64,000 nucleotides of DNA from Anaerolineales bacterium (GCA_015075625.1 JABTTZ010000001.1:558001-622000), one strand, 5' to 3'; shown: positions 1 to 9,595, numbered from the stretch's first letter. The notes: generated by a model from the sequence alone, not told the origin. A program made the numbers and translations.

Positions 1-793
1 CTTCTTGGCGGACATGCCCTAAACTGGGAAAGGGGAGGTGATAGGCGAGGGTGAGGACGCCTTCCGCCGCGATCCGCTCTAAAATTGCCCGCCGTGTCTG
101 TGCCGAAAGCGTTGGGTCTGTGTCAAATTTGGGCGATACATGAGGAAATTTCATCTGCACGACAAGATGAATGGCATCCACAATATCGATCAGACGCTCC
201 CCGTTTGATTCGATCATCAAGCCGCAGTGACCGGGTGTATGCCCGGGCAGCGCCAGCACAGTGACTCCCTCCGCCAGCACATCCCCATCAGAGACATAAT
301 GCAGCCGCTCCCCGTAGGGTGACAAAGCTGCCTTGACCAATGCGGTGCGTTCCGCCGGTACGCTGCCGCTCTCTACCCACCACGCCCATTCCTCACGACA
401 GATATAAACCTCCGCTTGGGGAAACATGGGCGTTCCTTCCGCTGTGAGAAGTCCTCCAATATGATCGCGGTGGCAGTGGGTAATCATGATTTTTGTGATC
501 GACTCCAGGGCAATCCCTTCCTCGCGCAGACGATCCATCAAATGCCCAGAGCGCGGCTTACTCCCTTCCCCTTCCCCCGCATCGACAAGGATGCGCTCTG
601 TCCCTGTTTCAAGGTAAACGGCGCTCAGGCTGAATAGATAGGGCTGTACGCCCTCTCGAAACGCCTGTAAAACATCCTCAGAAAGGGGATTCAGCATTGT
701 TCCTAAGTGTTTTTCCCCCATCACATCGCCACCATCGGCAATGACCATGAGCCGTATCTCGCCAATAGAAAATCGATAAGTTGTCGTTGTCAT
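1..793 (-). CDS. MBL-fold metallo-hydrolase (3' end outside window)
   Basis: Metallo-beta-lactamase-fold hydrolase. About 264 residues are visible; the C-terminus lies beyond base 1. The zinc-binding motif appears as THCHRDHIGG (HxHxDH) about 100 residues in, followed by the second ligand region ALPGHTPGHCG and a later LVDAG-like strand near the N-terminus. This layout fits the large family that includes quorum-quenching lactonases and glyoxalase II-like enzymes; the substrate cannot be read from sequence. The ATG at 793 is preceded by AAGGA with 8 bases of spacing, so the start is well supported. A TACAAT -10-like hexamer lies on the minus strand at 845-850. The gene is divergent from the ABC exporter genes to its right. 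Confidence 0.85.
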   Translation of the reverse strand, partial: MTTTTYRFSIGEIRLMVIADGGDVMGEKHLGTMLNPLSEDVLQAFREGVQPYLFSLSAVYLETGTERILVDAGEGEGSKPRSGHLMDRLREEGIALESITKIMITHCHRDHIGGLLTAEGTPMFPQAEVYICREEWAWWVESGSVPAERTALVKAALSPYGERLHYVSDGDVLAEGVTVLALPGHTPGHCGLMIESNGERLIDIVDAIHLVVQMKFPHVSPKFDTDPTLSAQTRRAILERIAAEGVLTLAYHLPFPSLGHVRQE

Positions 794-844
794 ACGGTGT
801 ATCCTTACGTCACGTCAAGCCCTACGGGAGTGATTCATCTCCAA

Positions 845-850
845 ATTGTA
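845..850 (-). promoter_or_regulatory. -10-like hexamer (TACAAT) for the MBL-fold gene
   Basis: On the minus strand this reads TACAAT, about 50 bases upstream of the ATG at 793. The same hexamer in a GC-rich surround recurs before several other genes in this window. No convincing -35 box was identified. Confidence 0.3.
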
Positions 851-991
851 GCGTTTTGCAAAAGGAAATGGCTTTTCCCGCGACCTTGCCGCTGCGGTGG
901 GGTGCGATACCCCCTTTCTTAATTCTGAAGTTGCCATTCAACCCTTCCTTGCGCTACTGTTTAAGGGGTGAACGAACACACAGCGGAGCGC

Positions 992-1735
992 ATGGATACA
1001 CTACCACCAGCCTTGATTGAGGCACGCGATCTGACGAAAATCTACCAGATGGGAACAACCGAAGTCCGCGCCTTGCGGGGCGTCAGCTTCGATATTTATG
1101 CTGGCGAGATGGTTGGCATTGTGGGGCAGTCGGGGTCGGGCAAAAGCACCCTTCTTGCCATTCTTGGTGCGTTGGATGTCCCCTCCAGCGGCAGCTATCA
1201 ACTCGATGGCAAAGAGGTTGCCACCCTCAGCGATGATGCGCTGGCCGCCATTCGCAACGAGAAAATCGGCTTTGTGTTCCAGAAGTTCAACCTTCTTGCC
1301 CGCAACACCGCCCAATTCAACGTTGAGCTCCCCCTGACCTATGCCGGTGTTCCGGCGCGGGCAGCACGAAAACGGGCAGCAGAGGTGCTTTCCCTCGTTG
1401 GCTTAGGGGATCGCCTTGATCACAAGCCGAACGAACTTTCGGGCGGGCAGCAGCAGCGCGTCGCCATTGCGCGGGCGCTGGTGAACACCCCTTCCATCAT
1501 CCTTGCTGACGAGCCAACAGGCAATCTGGACAGCCAAACGGGGGAAGAAATCCTCGAACTCTTTCACAAACTCCACGAGGAACAAAAGATCACCTTGATC
1601 GTCGTCACCCACGATCCGAAGATCGCCGCCCAATGCGGGCGGGTGATCAAGCTGCGTGATGGCGTGATCATCCCCGAAGATGAGACTCGCCCCTTCCCCA
1701 AACGCCCCAGTGGGGCAGCCGCGTTGGGAGCGTAG
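992..1735 (+). CDS. ABC transporter ATP-binding protein, MacB/LolD type
   Basis: Cytoplasmic ATPase subunit of an ABC exporter of the MacB/LolD class, which powers transport of peptides, drugs or lipoproteins. All nucleotide-binding motifs are present: Walker [10 protein letters not shown] near residue 45, Q-loop FVFQKFNLL, signature LSGGQQQR near 150, Walker [13 protein letters not shown] and H-loop VVTHD. The PTGNLD sequence is typical of this subfamily. The ATG at 992 is preferred because conserved sequence starts soon after it; a GTG at 968 in the same frame is an alternative but has purines directly abutting it rather than spaced. The permease gene follows after 6 bases, so the two form one unit. 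The substrate is unknown. Confidence 0.92.
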   Translation: MDTLPPALIEARDLTKIYQMGTTEVRALRGVSFDIYAGEMVGIVGQSGSGKSTLLAILGALDVPSSGSYQLDGKEVATLSDDALAAIRNEKIGFVFQKFNLLARNTAQFNVELPLTYAGVPARAARKRAAEVLSLVGLGDRLDHKPNELSGGQQQRVAIARALVNTPSIILADEPTGNLDSQTGEEILELFHKLHEEQKITLIVVTHDPKIAAQCGRVIKLRDGVIIPEDETRPFPKRPSGAAALGA

Positions 1736-1741
1736 CCGACG

Positions 1742-2992
1742 ATGCGCCCACTTCAAAATATTCGCATTGCTCTTGATGCCCTCCGCGCCAACAAGCTCCG
1801 CTCTGCCCTGACGATGTTGGGGATCATCATCGGCGTTGGCTCAGTCGTCTCCCTGCTTGCTGTTGGGAACGGAGCGCAGGCGAGCATCCTCAACCAGATC
1901 AACGGGATCGGCACGAACCTCGTCACCATTGTGCCGGGGATTTTGAACCTGAGCGCCGGAGGTCCCCCCCAACAAGCCGGCGCGGTGAACGGTCAGCCGC
2001 TCACCGATAGCGACGCCAGAGCGCTTGCCGAACGCCTTATTGAGGTCGTTGGCGTCGCCCCTGAATTCACCGCCAATGGGACAACGGTCAGTTACAAACG
2101 GACGAGCATTTCCGTCGCGGTGCGTTCTGTCACGCCCGATTACCTCGTCGTCCGCAACCAGACGATTGCCGAAGGGCGCTGGATCGATTCGGGGGAGGTG
2201 ACTGCCGCCTCGCGGGTTGTTGTCTTGGGCGCAGATGCGGCGAAAAACCTCTTTGGGGAACTCAACGCGATTGGCGAAAAGATCAAGATCAACAACGTCC
2301 CCTTCACCGTCATTGGGACAACCGTCAAAGTGGGGGGCGGGTTTGCTGGCAACCCCGATGCCAGTGTCTACATCCCGCTGACGACGGGTTATCGCAGCTT
2401 ATTCGGCTCACGGACAGCCTATCGGGGCATGAACCGCGTCAGCGTGATCTACATTTCCGCTGCCGAGAGCGCCAACCTCGCCACAGTTGCCGACGAAGCA
2501 ACGGCAATTGTGCGGGCGATGCATAAGATCAAGACTGACGAAGCGAACGATTTCACCGTCCTCACCCAAGATCAATTCTTGAGCATTGCCGGCGCCATCA
2601 CGGGTATTTTGACTCTCTTTTTGGGGGCAATTGCCGGAATTAGCTTGCTTGTGGGCGGAATCGGGATCATGAACATCTCTCTCGTCTCCGTCACAGAGCG
2701 AACAAAAGAGATCGGCTTGCGGAAGGCGGTGGGGGCAAAGAAGCGCACCATCCTCACCCAATTTTTGGTCGAAACCGTCACCCTCAGCGTGATCGGCGGG
2801 ATCATTGGTATTTTGATCGGGATCGGCATCGCCACCCTCATCAGCGCGACGGGCGTTCTTCAGGCGACGGTCACTGCCTCATCCGTCCTGCTTGCCTTTG
2901 GTTTTTCCTTTTTTGTGGGACTCTTTTTCGGGATTTACCCCGCCAGCCGTGCTGCGAGCTTGCAGCCGATTGAGGCACTTCGTTACGAGTAA
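1742..2992 (+). CDS. ABC transporter permease, MacB/FtsX family
   Basis: Membrane subunit partnering the ATPase immediately upstream. The N-terminal helix (about residues 15-40, sequence containing LRSALTMLGIIIGVGSVV) is followed by a large extracytoplasmic MacB-type periplasmic core domain (about 45-260) and then three C-terminal transmembrane helices with the FtsX signature, including GGIGIMNISLVSVTERTKEI. This four-helix topology and the length of 416 residues fit the MacB family. No HlyD-like adaptor protein is encoded beside it, as expected if the organism lacks a conventional outer membrane or uses this pair for extracytoplasmic substrates. The physiological substrate cannot be inferred. 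Confidence 0.92.
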   Translation: MRPLQNIRIALDALRANKLRSALTMLGIIIGVGSVVSLLAVGNGAQASILNQINGIGTNLVTIVPGILNLSAGGPPQQAGAVNGQPLTDSDARALAERLIEVVGVAPEFTANGTTVSYKRTSISVAVRSVTPDYLVVRNQTIAEGRWIDSGEVTAASRVVVLGADAAKNLFGELNAIGEKIKINNVPFTVIGTTVKVGGGFAGNPDASVYIPLTTGYRSLFGSRTAYRGMNRVSVIYISAAESANLATVADEATAIVRAMHKIKTDEANDFTVLTQDQFLSIAGAITGILTLFLGAIAGISLLVGGIGIMNISLVSVTERTKEIGLRKAVGAKKRTILTQFLVETVTLSVIGGIIGILIGIGIATLISATGVLQATVTASSVLLAFGFSFFVGLFFGIYPASRAASLQPIEALRYE

Positions 2993-3055
2993 CCCGCAAG
3001 GGCAACGTCATAGATGCTCCCTTTAAACCCACTACCTAGCGTATAGGATACTTTC

Positions 3056-5380
3056 ATGCCCAACTGCCTTGCTCGCCTATTCACAGGGTTTCTGATTCTT
3101 GCCTTGATTGGTATTGGCGTTATTCCCGCCGCCGCCCAAACGACAAAGCGGCTACGGATTGCCCTGCTCACCAGCAGCAGCAGCGAAGACGCCGACTCTG
3201 CCCGCCATGCCAAGCAAGGGGCGCGGCTTGCCATTGAGGTGATCAACGCGGGGAGCGGTATCCTCGATCCCGACAGCCCCCAAACAAACCCGATCTACTT
3301 CACCTTTGAACTCAGCGAGCGCAGCGCACCCACCGCCGCCGAGATGCGCACTGCCCTACAAGCCGCTATTGAGGATTCACCGCTTGCCATTGTCGGTCCG
3401 TTTCTGACGACGCAAGCAAACGGGAATCTCGATTTGGCAAACCGCAGCGCCATCCCGCACTTCCTCGCCACCTCTGCCGATCCAAGCGGGACAGGTGGTA
3501 GGTACACCTACCGTATTCGGACGCGAGCGACGGCGCTTGCCCGCGATCTGGCAACCTATCTCATCCGCACCCGCTACTACCGCGAAATCGCCACTGCTGC
3601 CGATGATTCTACGGAGGCGACAGAAGCCCTAAACGCCTTCAAAACAGGGGCGGAGGGAACGGCTGCTCCCACCCTTAACCCAGCAGTCACCTACAGTCGG
3701 GATGCTGCCGATCTAAGCGCCCCCGCCCAGACCCTTTACGAGGCAAATCCTCCGGTGGTCGCCATTTTCGGGACGGGGCGCACGGCGGCGCTCATGGTCA
3801 GCACCCTGCGGGCGAAAGGCTACACAGGGGCAATCGTTGTTTATGCCCCCCCCGCAGAGTTTCTGGCGCGTGCCGAGGGGAAAGCAGACGATGTTATCCT
3901 TCCCGCGCTGTGGTGGGAAACCGCCGAGGATGTTGGCTCAGCGCGGTTTGCTGCTGCCTACCGCACCCGCTATGGGGAAGCGCCCACCGCCGATGCCGCC
4001 ACCGCCTTTGATGGCGTAGCGCTCATCGCTGGCGCAGTGAAAGTCGCTGGCGGTACACCTGATGATATTTTAGAGGCGATTGATGCTGGTGGTGTCTTTG
4101 GCGGGGTCATCGGTGTTTATGATCCCGCCCCTTTCACCGCCGGGCGCTTGATCGAAACAACCACCTTGTTTCGGCTCAAGGATGGCAACCTGCTCGAAGA
4201 ATCTCGTTTTAGTGCGGGGAACTGCGTGCGGAACTGCGGAGACACCCGCCCCCGCGATATTAACGCCCTCAGCGGGGTGCGCGATCAAATTGTGCGGATT
4301 GGCTTTGTCGCCCCCCAAACCGGCTTGGATGGAGAGGTTGGGCGGCGGGCGCTGGCGGGGGCGCAGCTTGCCGTGAACGAGATCAACACGGCGGGTGGCA
4401 TCTTGGGGATGAACAACACCCGCTACAAACTTGATCTGCGCAATGTCAGCGCGGCAACCTCCGAGGATCTCCGTTTTGCTCTGCAAGGGTTGGTTAGCGC
4501 GTCCGCTGCCGCCATTTTAGGACCAACCCTCGCCACGCCGCTGCTCCCTAATATAACCCTTGCCCCCTCAGCGCGTGTCCCGCAGTTGATCAGCGCCTCG
4601 TCCTCGGCGTTCATCGCCACTGATGCCCAACCGTTCATCTTTCAACTGCGCCCCGCCGATTCCATCGCAGCGGCAACATTGGCACGCTATCTCACCGATA
4701 TACGCGGGTTTACGCGGCTTGCCACCGCTGGGGCAACGACGAACTATGCCCAAGATTCCATCGGCGCGTTCAACACGATTGTCCAAACGGTGCGCGGTGC
4801 AGAGCTTGTCGCGGCGGTCAGTCACCCCGTGACAGAGACGGACTTTAGCGCCAACGCCCGCTTGCTGATCGCCGCCAAACCACAGGTAATCACCCTCTAC
4901 ACTACGCCAGATGCCGCCCTCAGCTTGATTCGGGCGCTGCGGGGAGGCGGCTACACAGGGTTAATCACCTACGGCGCGATCACAAACCCCGATTTTCTGT
5001 CCGCGCTCACCAGTGAGGATACTGTAAACCTGATCGGAACGGGGACATGGGCAGCCACAGCGTTGGATACCGCTAGTGCCAACTTCACCAAACGCTTTAC
5101 GGAAACCTTCCGCGAAGCGCCGGACAGCCATGCGGCTGCCTACTATGATGGTGTATATATGCTGGCGCGGGTGATTGCCGAGGGCGGCACTGTTCCAGCG
5201 ACGATTCAAGCCAATCTCGCTCGTTTAGGCTTGTTTGCTGGTGTGCAGGGGGAATACCGTCCGGGGGCGTTTGGGCGCGGGCAGCTAAGCACAACCATCT
5301 ACCTCTTTGCCCTGGCGGATGGGGCGCTCAGCGAGATTAGCCGTTGGCAGAACGGGAACTGCATCAATTCATGCTATTGA
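3056..5380 (+). CDS. Double periplasmic ligand-binding protein (branched-chain amino acid type)
   Basis: Secreted solute-binding protein of the Peripla_BP_6 (LivJ/receptor ligand-binding) family, but with two complete ligand-binding modules in one 774-residue chain. A signal peptide (about residues 1-28, ending AAAQT) leads into module 1 (about 30-385) and module 2 (about 405-770). Each module starts with a similar strand (RLRIALLTSS and IVRIGFVAPQTG) and ends with the same kind of cysteine tail: SAGNCVRNCG and QNGNCINSC. The internal duplication is therefore visible directly. No transporter permease or ATPase of the Liv type is adjacent; the upstream ABC pair is an exporter. It may be a ligand sensor rather than a transport component; that is inference. 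Confidence 0.85.
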   Translation: MPNCLARLFTGFLILALIGIGVIPAAAQTTKRLRIALLTSSSSEDADSARHAKQGARLAIEVINAGSGILDPDSPQTNPIYFTFELSERSAPTAAEMRTALQAAIEDSPLAIVGPFLTTQANGNLDLANRSAIPHFLATSADPSGTGGRYTYRIRTRATALARDLATYLIRTRYYREIATAADDSTEATEALNAFKTGAEGTAAPTLNPAVTYSRDAADLSAPAQTLYEANPPVVAIFGTGRTAALMVSTLRAKGYTGAIVVYAPPAEFLARAEGKADDVILPALWWETAEDVGSARFAAAYRTRYGEAPTADAATAFDGVALIAGAVKVAGGTPDDILEAIDAGGVFGGVIGVYDPAPFTAGRLIETTTLFRLKDGNLLEESRFSAGNCVRNCGDTRPRDINALSGVRDQIVRIGFVAPQTGLDGEVGRRALAGAQLAVNEINTAGGILGMNNTRYKLDLRNVSAATSEDLRFALQGLVSASAAAILGPTLATPLLPNITLAPSARVPQLISASSSAFIATDAQPFIFQLRPADSIAAATLARYLTDIRGFTRLATAGATTNYAQDSIGAFNTIVQTVRGAELVAAVSHPVTETDFSANARLLIAAKPQVITLYTTPDAALSLIRALRGGGYTGLITYGAITNPDFLSALTSEDTVNLIGTGTWAATALDTASANFTKRFTETFREAPDSHAAAYYDGVYMLARVIAEGGTVPATIQANLARLGLFAGVQGEYRPGAFGRGQLSTTIYLFALADGALSEISRWQNGNCINSCY

Positions 5381-5465
5381 GTCCACCCTAACGTATCAAG
5401 ATAGGACGGATGGAGTTGAATGTGTTTACCATGTAAAGGGGTAAGGGGTGGGGGTTAGGGTTTCC

Positions 5466-5512
5466 AAGCCCCGAAGAGGTGGCTACTTTCAGCCCGCTGC
5501 TTTCGCGGTGGG
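5466..5512 (+). repeat. REP-like two-hairpin repeat, copy 1
   Basis: Begins AAGCCCCGAAGAGGTGGCTA and ends with a GCCCGCTGCTTTCGCGG-type hairpin. It lies in the 334-base gap between the binding-protein gene and the peptidase gene. The rest of that gap shows no gene; open frames through the repeat are chance. Confidence 0.75.
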
Positions 5513-5714
5513 ATCACTTGTCAGCCGAAGTTGGCTGGTAAAACCGCCCGCACCAACGTCCAACCCCGTGTTGAAGGCAACCCGCCCTGAGCCAGATCAA
5601 GCCCGCTATAGGTTCGGATACATACGGGGGATTGGGATGATTCATGATTCGACAAACGGGGAGTTTATGCGTAAAATCGCATAAGTTTGATAAACGATCT
5701 TAGGAGAAACTTCG

Positions 5715-7454
5715 ATGCTGTTTGATTCCCTCCCCACCAATGCCCAAGCGATTATGACTTGGACGCCAGAGCATTTAAAACCGTTTATGGACGATCTGTT
5801 AGGGCGCGACCTAAGCGCAGCGACGGTGGAGCAGTTCCTTGCCGATTGGACAAAAGTGAATGACCTCTTGGGCGAGGCATTTAGCCGCCTGAATGTAGCG
5901 ACCACCCAAAACACCGCCGATGAGGACGCCAAGAAACGTTTTATTACCTTCCTTGAAGTCATGGCGCCGTACTTCCAACCGATTGAAAACGAACTGAAAA
6001 AGAAACTGCTGAAAAGCGGCTTAGAGCCGAAAGGGTTTGAGATTCCCCTACGGAATATGCGCGTGGAGGCGGAAATCTTCCGCGAAGCGAATGTGCCGCT
6101 TTTTATTGAGGAGCGCAAACTAGGCGTCGCCTTTGATGAAATCCTCGGCGGGATGAAGGTGACATGGGAAGGCAAGGAGATACCGCTGACGGAACTCCAA
6201 CCAGAGGGGCAAAACCCCAACCGCGCCGTGCGGGAAAAAGCCTGGCGGGCTGCGCATCAGGTCTTCCTCAACAGCCGCGAACGGATCAACGACCTGTGGG
6301 GAAAATTCCTTGATCTGCGTGTTCAGCAGGCGAAAAACGTTGGTTTCGATAACTACATCGATTTTCGTTGGAAGCAGATGGGGCGCTTTGATTACACGCC
6401 CGCTGATAACGCCAAATTCCACGCCGCCATTGAACAAGTGGTCGTCCCTGCTACACAGCGCATGTTTGAGCGCAAGCGTAAAGAGATGGGCTTGGCGGCG
6501 CTTCGCCCCTGGGATTTGAATGTTGACCCCACCCACAATCAGGCGATTGTTTTTGACAGCACAGGCAAGCCCGCCCTCCACCCCTACAAAAATGTGGAGG
6601 AGATGGAATCCAAAGCAGAGTCGATCTTCAGCCATGTTGATCCCGCACTAGGGGCTTACTGGGGAACGATGCGCAAAGAGAGTCTGCTTGATCTCGGTTC
6701 GCGGATGAACAAGGCAATGACCGGCTATTGTACCACCTATCCGGTGATCAAGCGCCCTTTCATCTTCATGAACGCCGTCGGGATTCACGATGATGTGCAG
6801 ACGATGCTTCATGAGGCAGGTCACGCCTTCCACGCCTTTGAGTGTGCTAACCTGCCCTACACCCAAATGCGTGAGTACCCCATTGAGTTTGCCGAAGTTG
6901 CCTCGATGAGCATGGAACTGCTCGCCGCGCCATACCTGAGCCAAGCCTATGGCGGCTTCTATAGCGATGCCGACGCTGCCCGCGCCCGCATCAGCCACTT
7001 TGAGGGGATGCTGACCTTCTGGCCCTACATGGCGACGGTGGATGCCTTCCAACTGTGGGTCTACAGCAATATTGCCGACGCCAAAGACCCGGCGAAGTGT
7101 GACGCAAAGTGGGCGGAACTGTGGGGGCGTTACATCAAGGGTATTGATTGGAGCGGGCTGGACGAGGAAATGAAGACGGGCTGGCATCGCAAACTGCACA
7201 TTCACCAGATTCCCTTTTACTATGTAGAGTATGGGTTGGCGCAGCTTGGGGCGGCGCAAGTCTGGCGGAATTCGCTGCGCGATCAGGCGGGTGCGGTTGC
7301 CAGCTATCGAAAGGGCTTGGCGCTTGGCGGGGCAGCCTCCCTTCCGGCACTCTTTCAGGCGGCGGGGGCAACCTTTGCCTTTGACGCGGGGATGATTGGG
7401 GAGTTGGTGAGCTTGATCGAAAAGACAATCACCGAACTGAGCGCGGTGAATTAG
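5715..7454 (+). CDS. M3 family oligoendopeptidase (PepF-like)
   Basis: Zinc metallopeptidase of family M3, subfamily close to oligoendopeptidase F, which cleaves short oligopeptides in the cytoplasm. The catalytic motif HEAGH is at residues 366-370, and the third zinc ligand is probably Glu394 in the downstream EFAEVASMSMEL stretch, at the spacing normal for M3 enzymes. The length of 579 residues is typical. There is no signal peptide. The ATG at 5715 has AGGAG ten bases upstream. It stands alone between two intergenic repeats. Confidence 0.93.
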   Translation: MLFDSLPTNAQAIMTWTPEHLKPFMDDLLGRDLSAATVEQFLADWTKVNDLLGEAFSRLNVATTQNTADEDAKKRFITFLEVMAPYFQPIENELKKKLLKSGLEPKGFEIPLRNMRVEAEIFREANVPLFIEERKLGVAFDEILGGMKVTWEGKEIPLTELQPEGQNPNRAVREKAWRAAHQVFLNSRERINDLWGKFLDLRVQQAKNVGFDNYIDFRWKQMGRFDYTPADNAKFHAAIEQVVVPATQRMFERKRKEMGLAALRPWDLNVDPTHNQAIVFDSTGKPALHPYKNVEEMESKAESIFSHVDPALGAYWGTMRKESLLDLGSRMNKAMTGYCTTYPVIKRPFIFMNAVGIHDDVQTMLHEAGHAFHAFECANLPYTQMREYPIEFAEVASMSMELLAAPYLSQAYGGFYSDADAARARISHFEGMLTFWPYMATVDAFQLWVYSNIADAKDPAKCDAKWAELWGRYIKGIDWSGLDEEMKTGWHRKLHIHQIPFYYVEYGLAQLGAAQVWRNSLRDQAGAVASYRKGLALGGAASLPALFQAAGATFAFDAGMIGELVSLIEKTITELSAVN

Positions 7455-7520
7455 GCATTCAGCAAAACGCTAGGAGTAACCACCCCGTTGAGGCTTAAAG
7501 GCAAACGACGGGCGTATTTC

Positions 7521-7568
7521 AAGCCCCGCAGGGGTGGTCAGCTTTAGCCCGCTGCTTTCGCGGCGGGC
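7521..7568 (+). repeat. REP-like two-hairpin repeat, copy 2
   Basis: AAGCCCCGCAGGGGTGGTCA followed by the GCCCGCTGCTTTCGCGGCGGGC hairpin. It lies between the convergent peptidase gene and the small minus-strand gene. Confidence 0.8.
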
Positions 7569-7582
7569 ACACATCATGCACC

Positions 7583-7891
7583 CTACTTCACCAGCGGAAA
7601 ATAGGGCGACATGCGCACGATCCGCTCTTGGATGTTCGTCACATAGTCGCTGAGCCGTCCTTTCAGGGCGTCCCAATCTTTGCTGGTCAGCGCTTTTTGC
7701 AAGGTCGCCGCATCTTCGGCAATCCCCCCTAATAAGATTTGAGGATCGCTACCAAATTGGGTGTACCAATTCTCGTTTGGTTGAATCCCCAACCGCGCCA
7801 AGCCGGGCGCTAATTCCCGCACAAGGAATTCAAAGTAGTCCTGATCCCGTCCGGGAAGAATGTCATAGAGCAGGAGTAAGCGAATTTGCAT
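7583..7891 (-). CDS. Small conserved hypothetical protein (102 aa)
   Basis: A 102-residue soluble protein that starts with a hydrophobic strand (IRLLLLYDILPG) and has an acidic, helix-rich middle. The pattern would suit a dimeric alpha/beta-barrel (NIPSNAP or monooxygenase-like) fold, but no diagnostic motif was recognised. It is 11 bases downstream of the UlaG-like hydrolase gene on the same strand, so the two are probably cotranscribed. Function unknown. Confidence 0.75.
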   Translation of the reverse strand: MQIRLLLLYDILPGRDQDYFEFLVRELAPGLARLGIQPNENWYTQFGSDPQILLGGIAEDAATLQKALTSKDWDALKGRLSDYVTNIQERIVRMSPYFPLVK

Positions 7892-7902
7892 AGCAGCGTT
7901 CC

Positions 7903-8541
7903 TTAACTAGCAATCTCCAAGACGACGATCTGAGTCTGTTCGGGCAGCCCTGATGCCGTAATCTTGAAGGTCTGCTCTTGATGAATGCGGCTCATTCCCA
8001 TCTCTTTCAAAAAGCGTTCCAGTGGGTCAAGGTGCGCCAAACCGTGTTCCGTTGCCTTGAAGTGCATCGGAATCACGATATTCGGCTCAATCAGATTGAT
8101 CAATTCGACGGCTTGGGTGGCGTTCAAGCCGCGCCCACCGCCCACCGGAACAAGGGCAACATGTACCGTCCCAAGCATCTCCATAAGGGATTGGGGAGGG
8201 ATATGATCGAGATCGCCAAGATGGGCGACGCTTAGCCCGTCAAAATCGAAGATGTAGGCAATGTTGCGTTTGGGCGGATCCACCTCTAGATTATGAAGGG
8301 CAACACCAGCGATGAACACCCCACCGATCTCATATTCACCGGGGCGATCCACGATGCGGCGTGTGCCTTTCACCGTTTCGTAACTGCTATGCCCCGGCGC
8401 GTCATGACTCGCCGTGACGACATCCGCCTTCAGTTTAGGGAGTGCATACCCAATGGCGTCATTAAAGGGGTCAGTGACAATGGTCGCCTTCCCGCGCTCA
8501 GAAAGCTTGAAACAGCTATGCCCGTACCACGCAATTTCCAT
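7903..8541 (-). CDS. UlaG-like MBL-fold metal-dependent hydrolase
   Basis: Metallo-beta-lactamase-fold protein of the UlaG / UPF0173 group (212 residues). It shows the N-terminal WYGHSCFKL strand, a metal-site region TASHDAPGHS, HLGDLDH further on and a C-terminal IPMHFK, all typical of this group. The ATG at 8541 has AGGAA seven bases upstream. The related enzyme L-ascorbate-6-phosphate lactonase gives the group its name, but most members have no assigned substrate, and no ascorbate genes are nearby. Confidence 0.88.
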   Translation of the reverse strand: MEIAWYGHSCFKLSERGKATIVTDPFNDAIGYALPKLKADVVTASHDAPGHSSYETVKGTRRIVDRPGEYEIGGVFIAGVALHNLEVDPPKRNIAYIFDFDGLSVAHLGDLDHIPPQSLMEMLGTVHVALVPVGGGRGLNATQAVELINLIEPNIVIPMHFKATEHGLAHLDPLERFLKEMGMSRIHQEQTFKITASGLPEQTQIVVLEIAS

Positions 8542-8569
8542 GTGAAATTCCTATCGTTAGAACATTTGA

Positions 8570-8575
8570 ATTGTA
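8570..8575 (-). promoter_or_regulatory. -10-like hexamer for the UlaG-like operon
   Basis: TACAAT on the minus strand, 29-34 bases upstream of the ATG at 8541. It is divergent from a plus-strand TACAAT at 8607-8612. Confidence 0.4.
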
Positions 8576-8606
8576 GCCGTTTCTCCCTTCTGTGTCCACT
8601 GTTGGG

Positions 8607-8612
8607 TACAAT
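8607..8612 (+). promoter_or_regulatory. -10-like hexamer for the prenyltransferase/mevalonate kinase operon
   Basis: TACAAT on the plus strand upstream of the UbiA-type gene; part of a compact divergent promoter region with 8570-8575. Confidence 0.35.
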
Positions 8613-8650
8613 CCCCACCGAGTGTCTCAAACGAATGCCGAGGTTTTGTT

Positions 8651-9595
8651 TTGAAGCTATCCTCCTTATTCGCCCTCTGGCGGGTTATACCTCCCTCGTG
8701 GCGCGGCTTGATCCGAACGATGCGCCTGACCCAATGGACGAAAAATGGCTTTGTATTCATCCCCATTTTATTTGATCGACAGATCACCCGCCCCGAATCG
8801 TTCGTTCGGGTGCTTCTGGCGTTTTTCCTGTTTTGCCTGATCTCCAGCGCGGTGTATGTTCTGAACGACCTTGTGGACGTGGAAAAAGATCGCCTTCACC
8901 CCAAGAAGAAACTGCGTGCCATTCCCTCTGGGCAGCTTCCCATCCGGCTGGCACAAGCAGCCGCCGCACTTTTGCCGCTGGTGGCGCTTGGCGGGGCAGT
9001 TCTTTTTAGCCCGGCGCTTGCCCTTGTAATCGGTATCTATTACCTGAAAAACATCGCCTACTCGTTCGCCCTGAAAAACATCGTCCTCATCGATGTATTG
9101 GTTGTGGCGGCGGGGTTCATTCTGCGCGTCATTGGGGGGACGGTGGTCATCACGATCACCTCGTTTTCGCCCTGGCTCTATCTTGTAGCGGGCATGTTGG
9201 CGCTCTTTCTAGCAGTGGGCAAACGCCGCCAAGAATTGATCCTTTTAGCAGAGGGAGCAAAAGAGGTGCGCACTACCTATAAAGAATACACCCTCCCCCT
9301 TTTGGATGACATGCTGCGGATGGTGACTACTGGCAGCATCATGGCATACACACTCTACACCATTGAAGCGCCCACCAACCTCGGCGGGCGGTGGATGATG
9401 CTCACCATCCCGATTGCCATTTACGGCATTTTCCGCTACCTCTACTTGATCCACGTCAGGGGCGAGGGTGGCGCCCCCGATGAACTGCTTTTCAAAGATC
9501 GCCCCCTGCTGATTGCCGTGATGGTGTTTGTCCTCATGGTGGGGCTGGTGATTTATGTTTTTCCGCGCCTATTTCCCATAGCGGGGGCAGTATGA
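8651..9595 (+). CDS. UbiA-family prenyltransferase, decaprenyl-phosphate phosphoribosyltransferase-like
   Basis: Polytopic membrane prenyltransferase. The acidic motif NDLVDVEKDRLHPKK, followed by KLRAIPSG, matches the UbiA subgroup that transfers 5-phosphoribosyl diphosphate to polyprenyl phosphate (the first step in arabinofuranosyl donor synthesis in actinobacteria). About eight hydrophobic segments fill the rest. The start is uncertain: TTG at 8651 gives 314 residues; an in-frame ATG at 8720 gives a chain starting MRLTQWTKN, closer to the usual beginning of this family. It overlaps the mevalonate kinase gene by ATGA, so the pair is cotranscribed and may share polyprenyl metabolism. The exact acceptor is inferred. 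Confidence 0.85.
   Translation: MKLSSLFALWRVIPPSWRGLIRTMRLTQWTKNGFVFIPILFDRQITRPESFVRVLLAFFLFCLISSAVYVLNDLVDVEKDRLHPKKKLRAIPSGQLPIRLAQAAAALLPLVALGGAVLFSPALALVIGIYYLKNIAYSFALKNIVLIDVLVVAAGFILRVIGGTVVITITSFSPWLYLVAGMLALFLAVGKRRQELILLAEGAKEVRTTYKEYTLPLLDDMLRMVTTGSIMAYTLYTIEAPTNLGGRWMMLTIPIAIYGIFRYLYLIHVRGEGGAPDELLFKDRPLLIAVMVFVLMVGLVIYVFPRLFPIAGAV

Noticed and set aside
5448-5684. 78-codon open frame in the gap before the M3 peptidase
   Set aside because: It translates the REP-like repeat; similar meaningless peptides appear at other copies.
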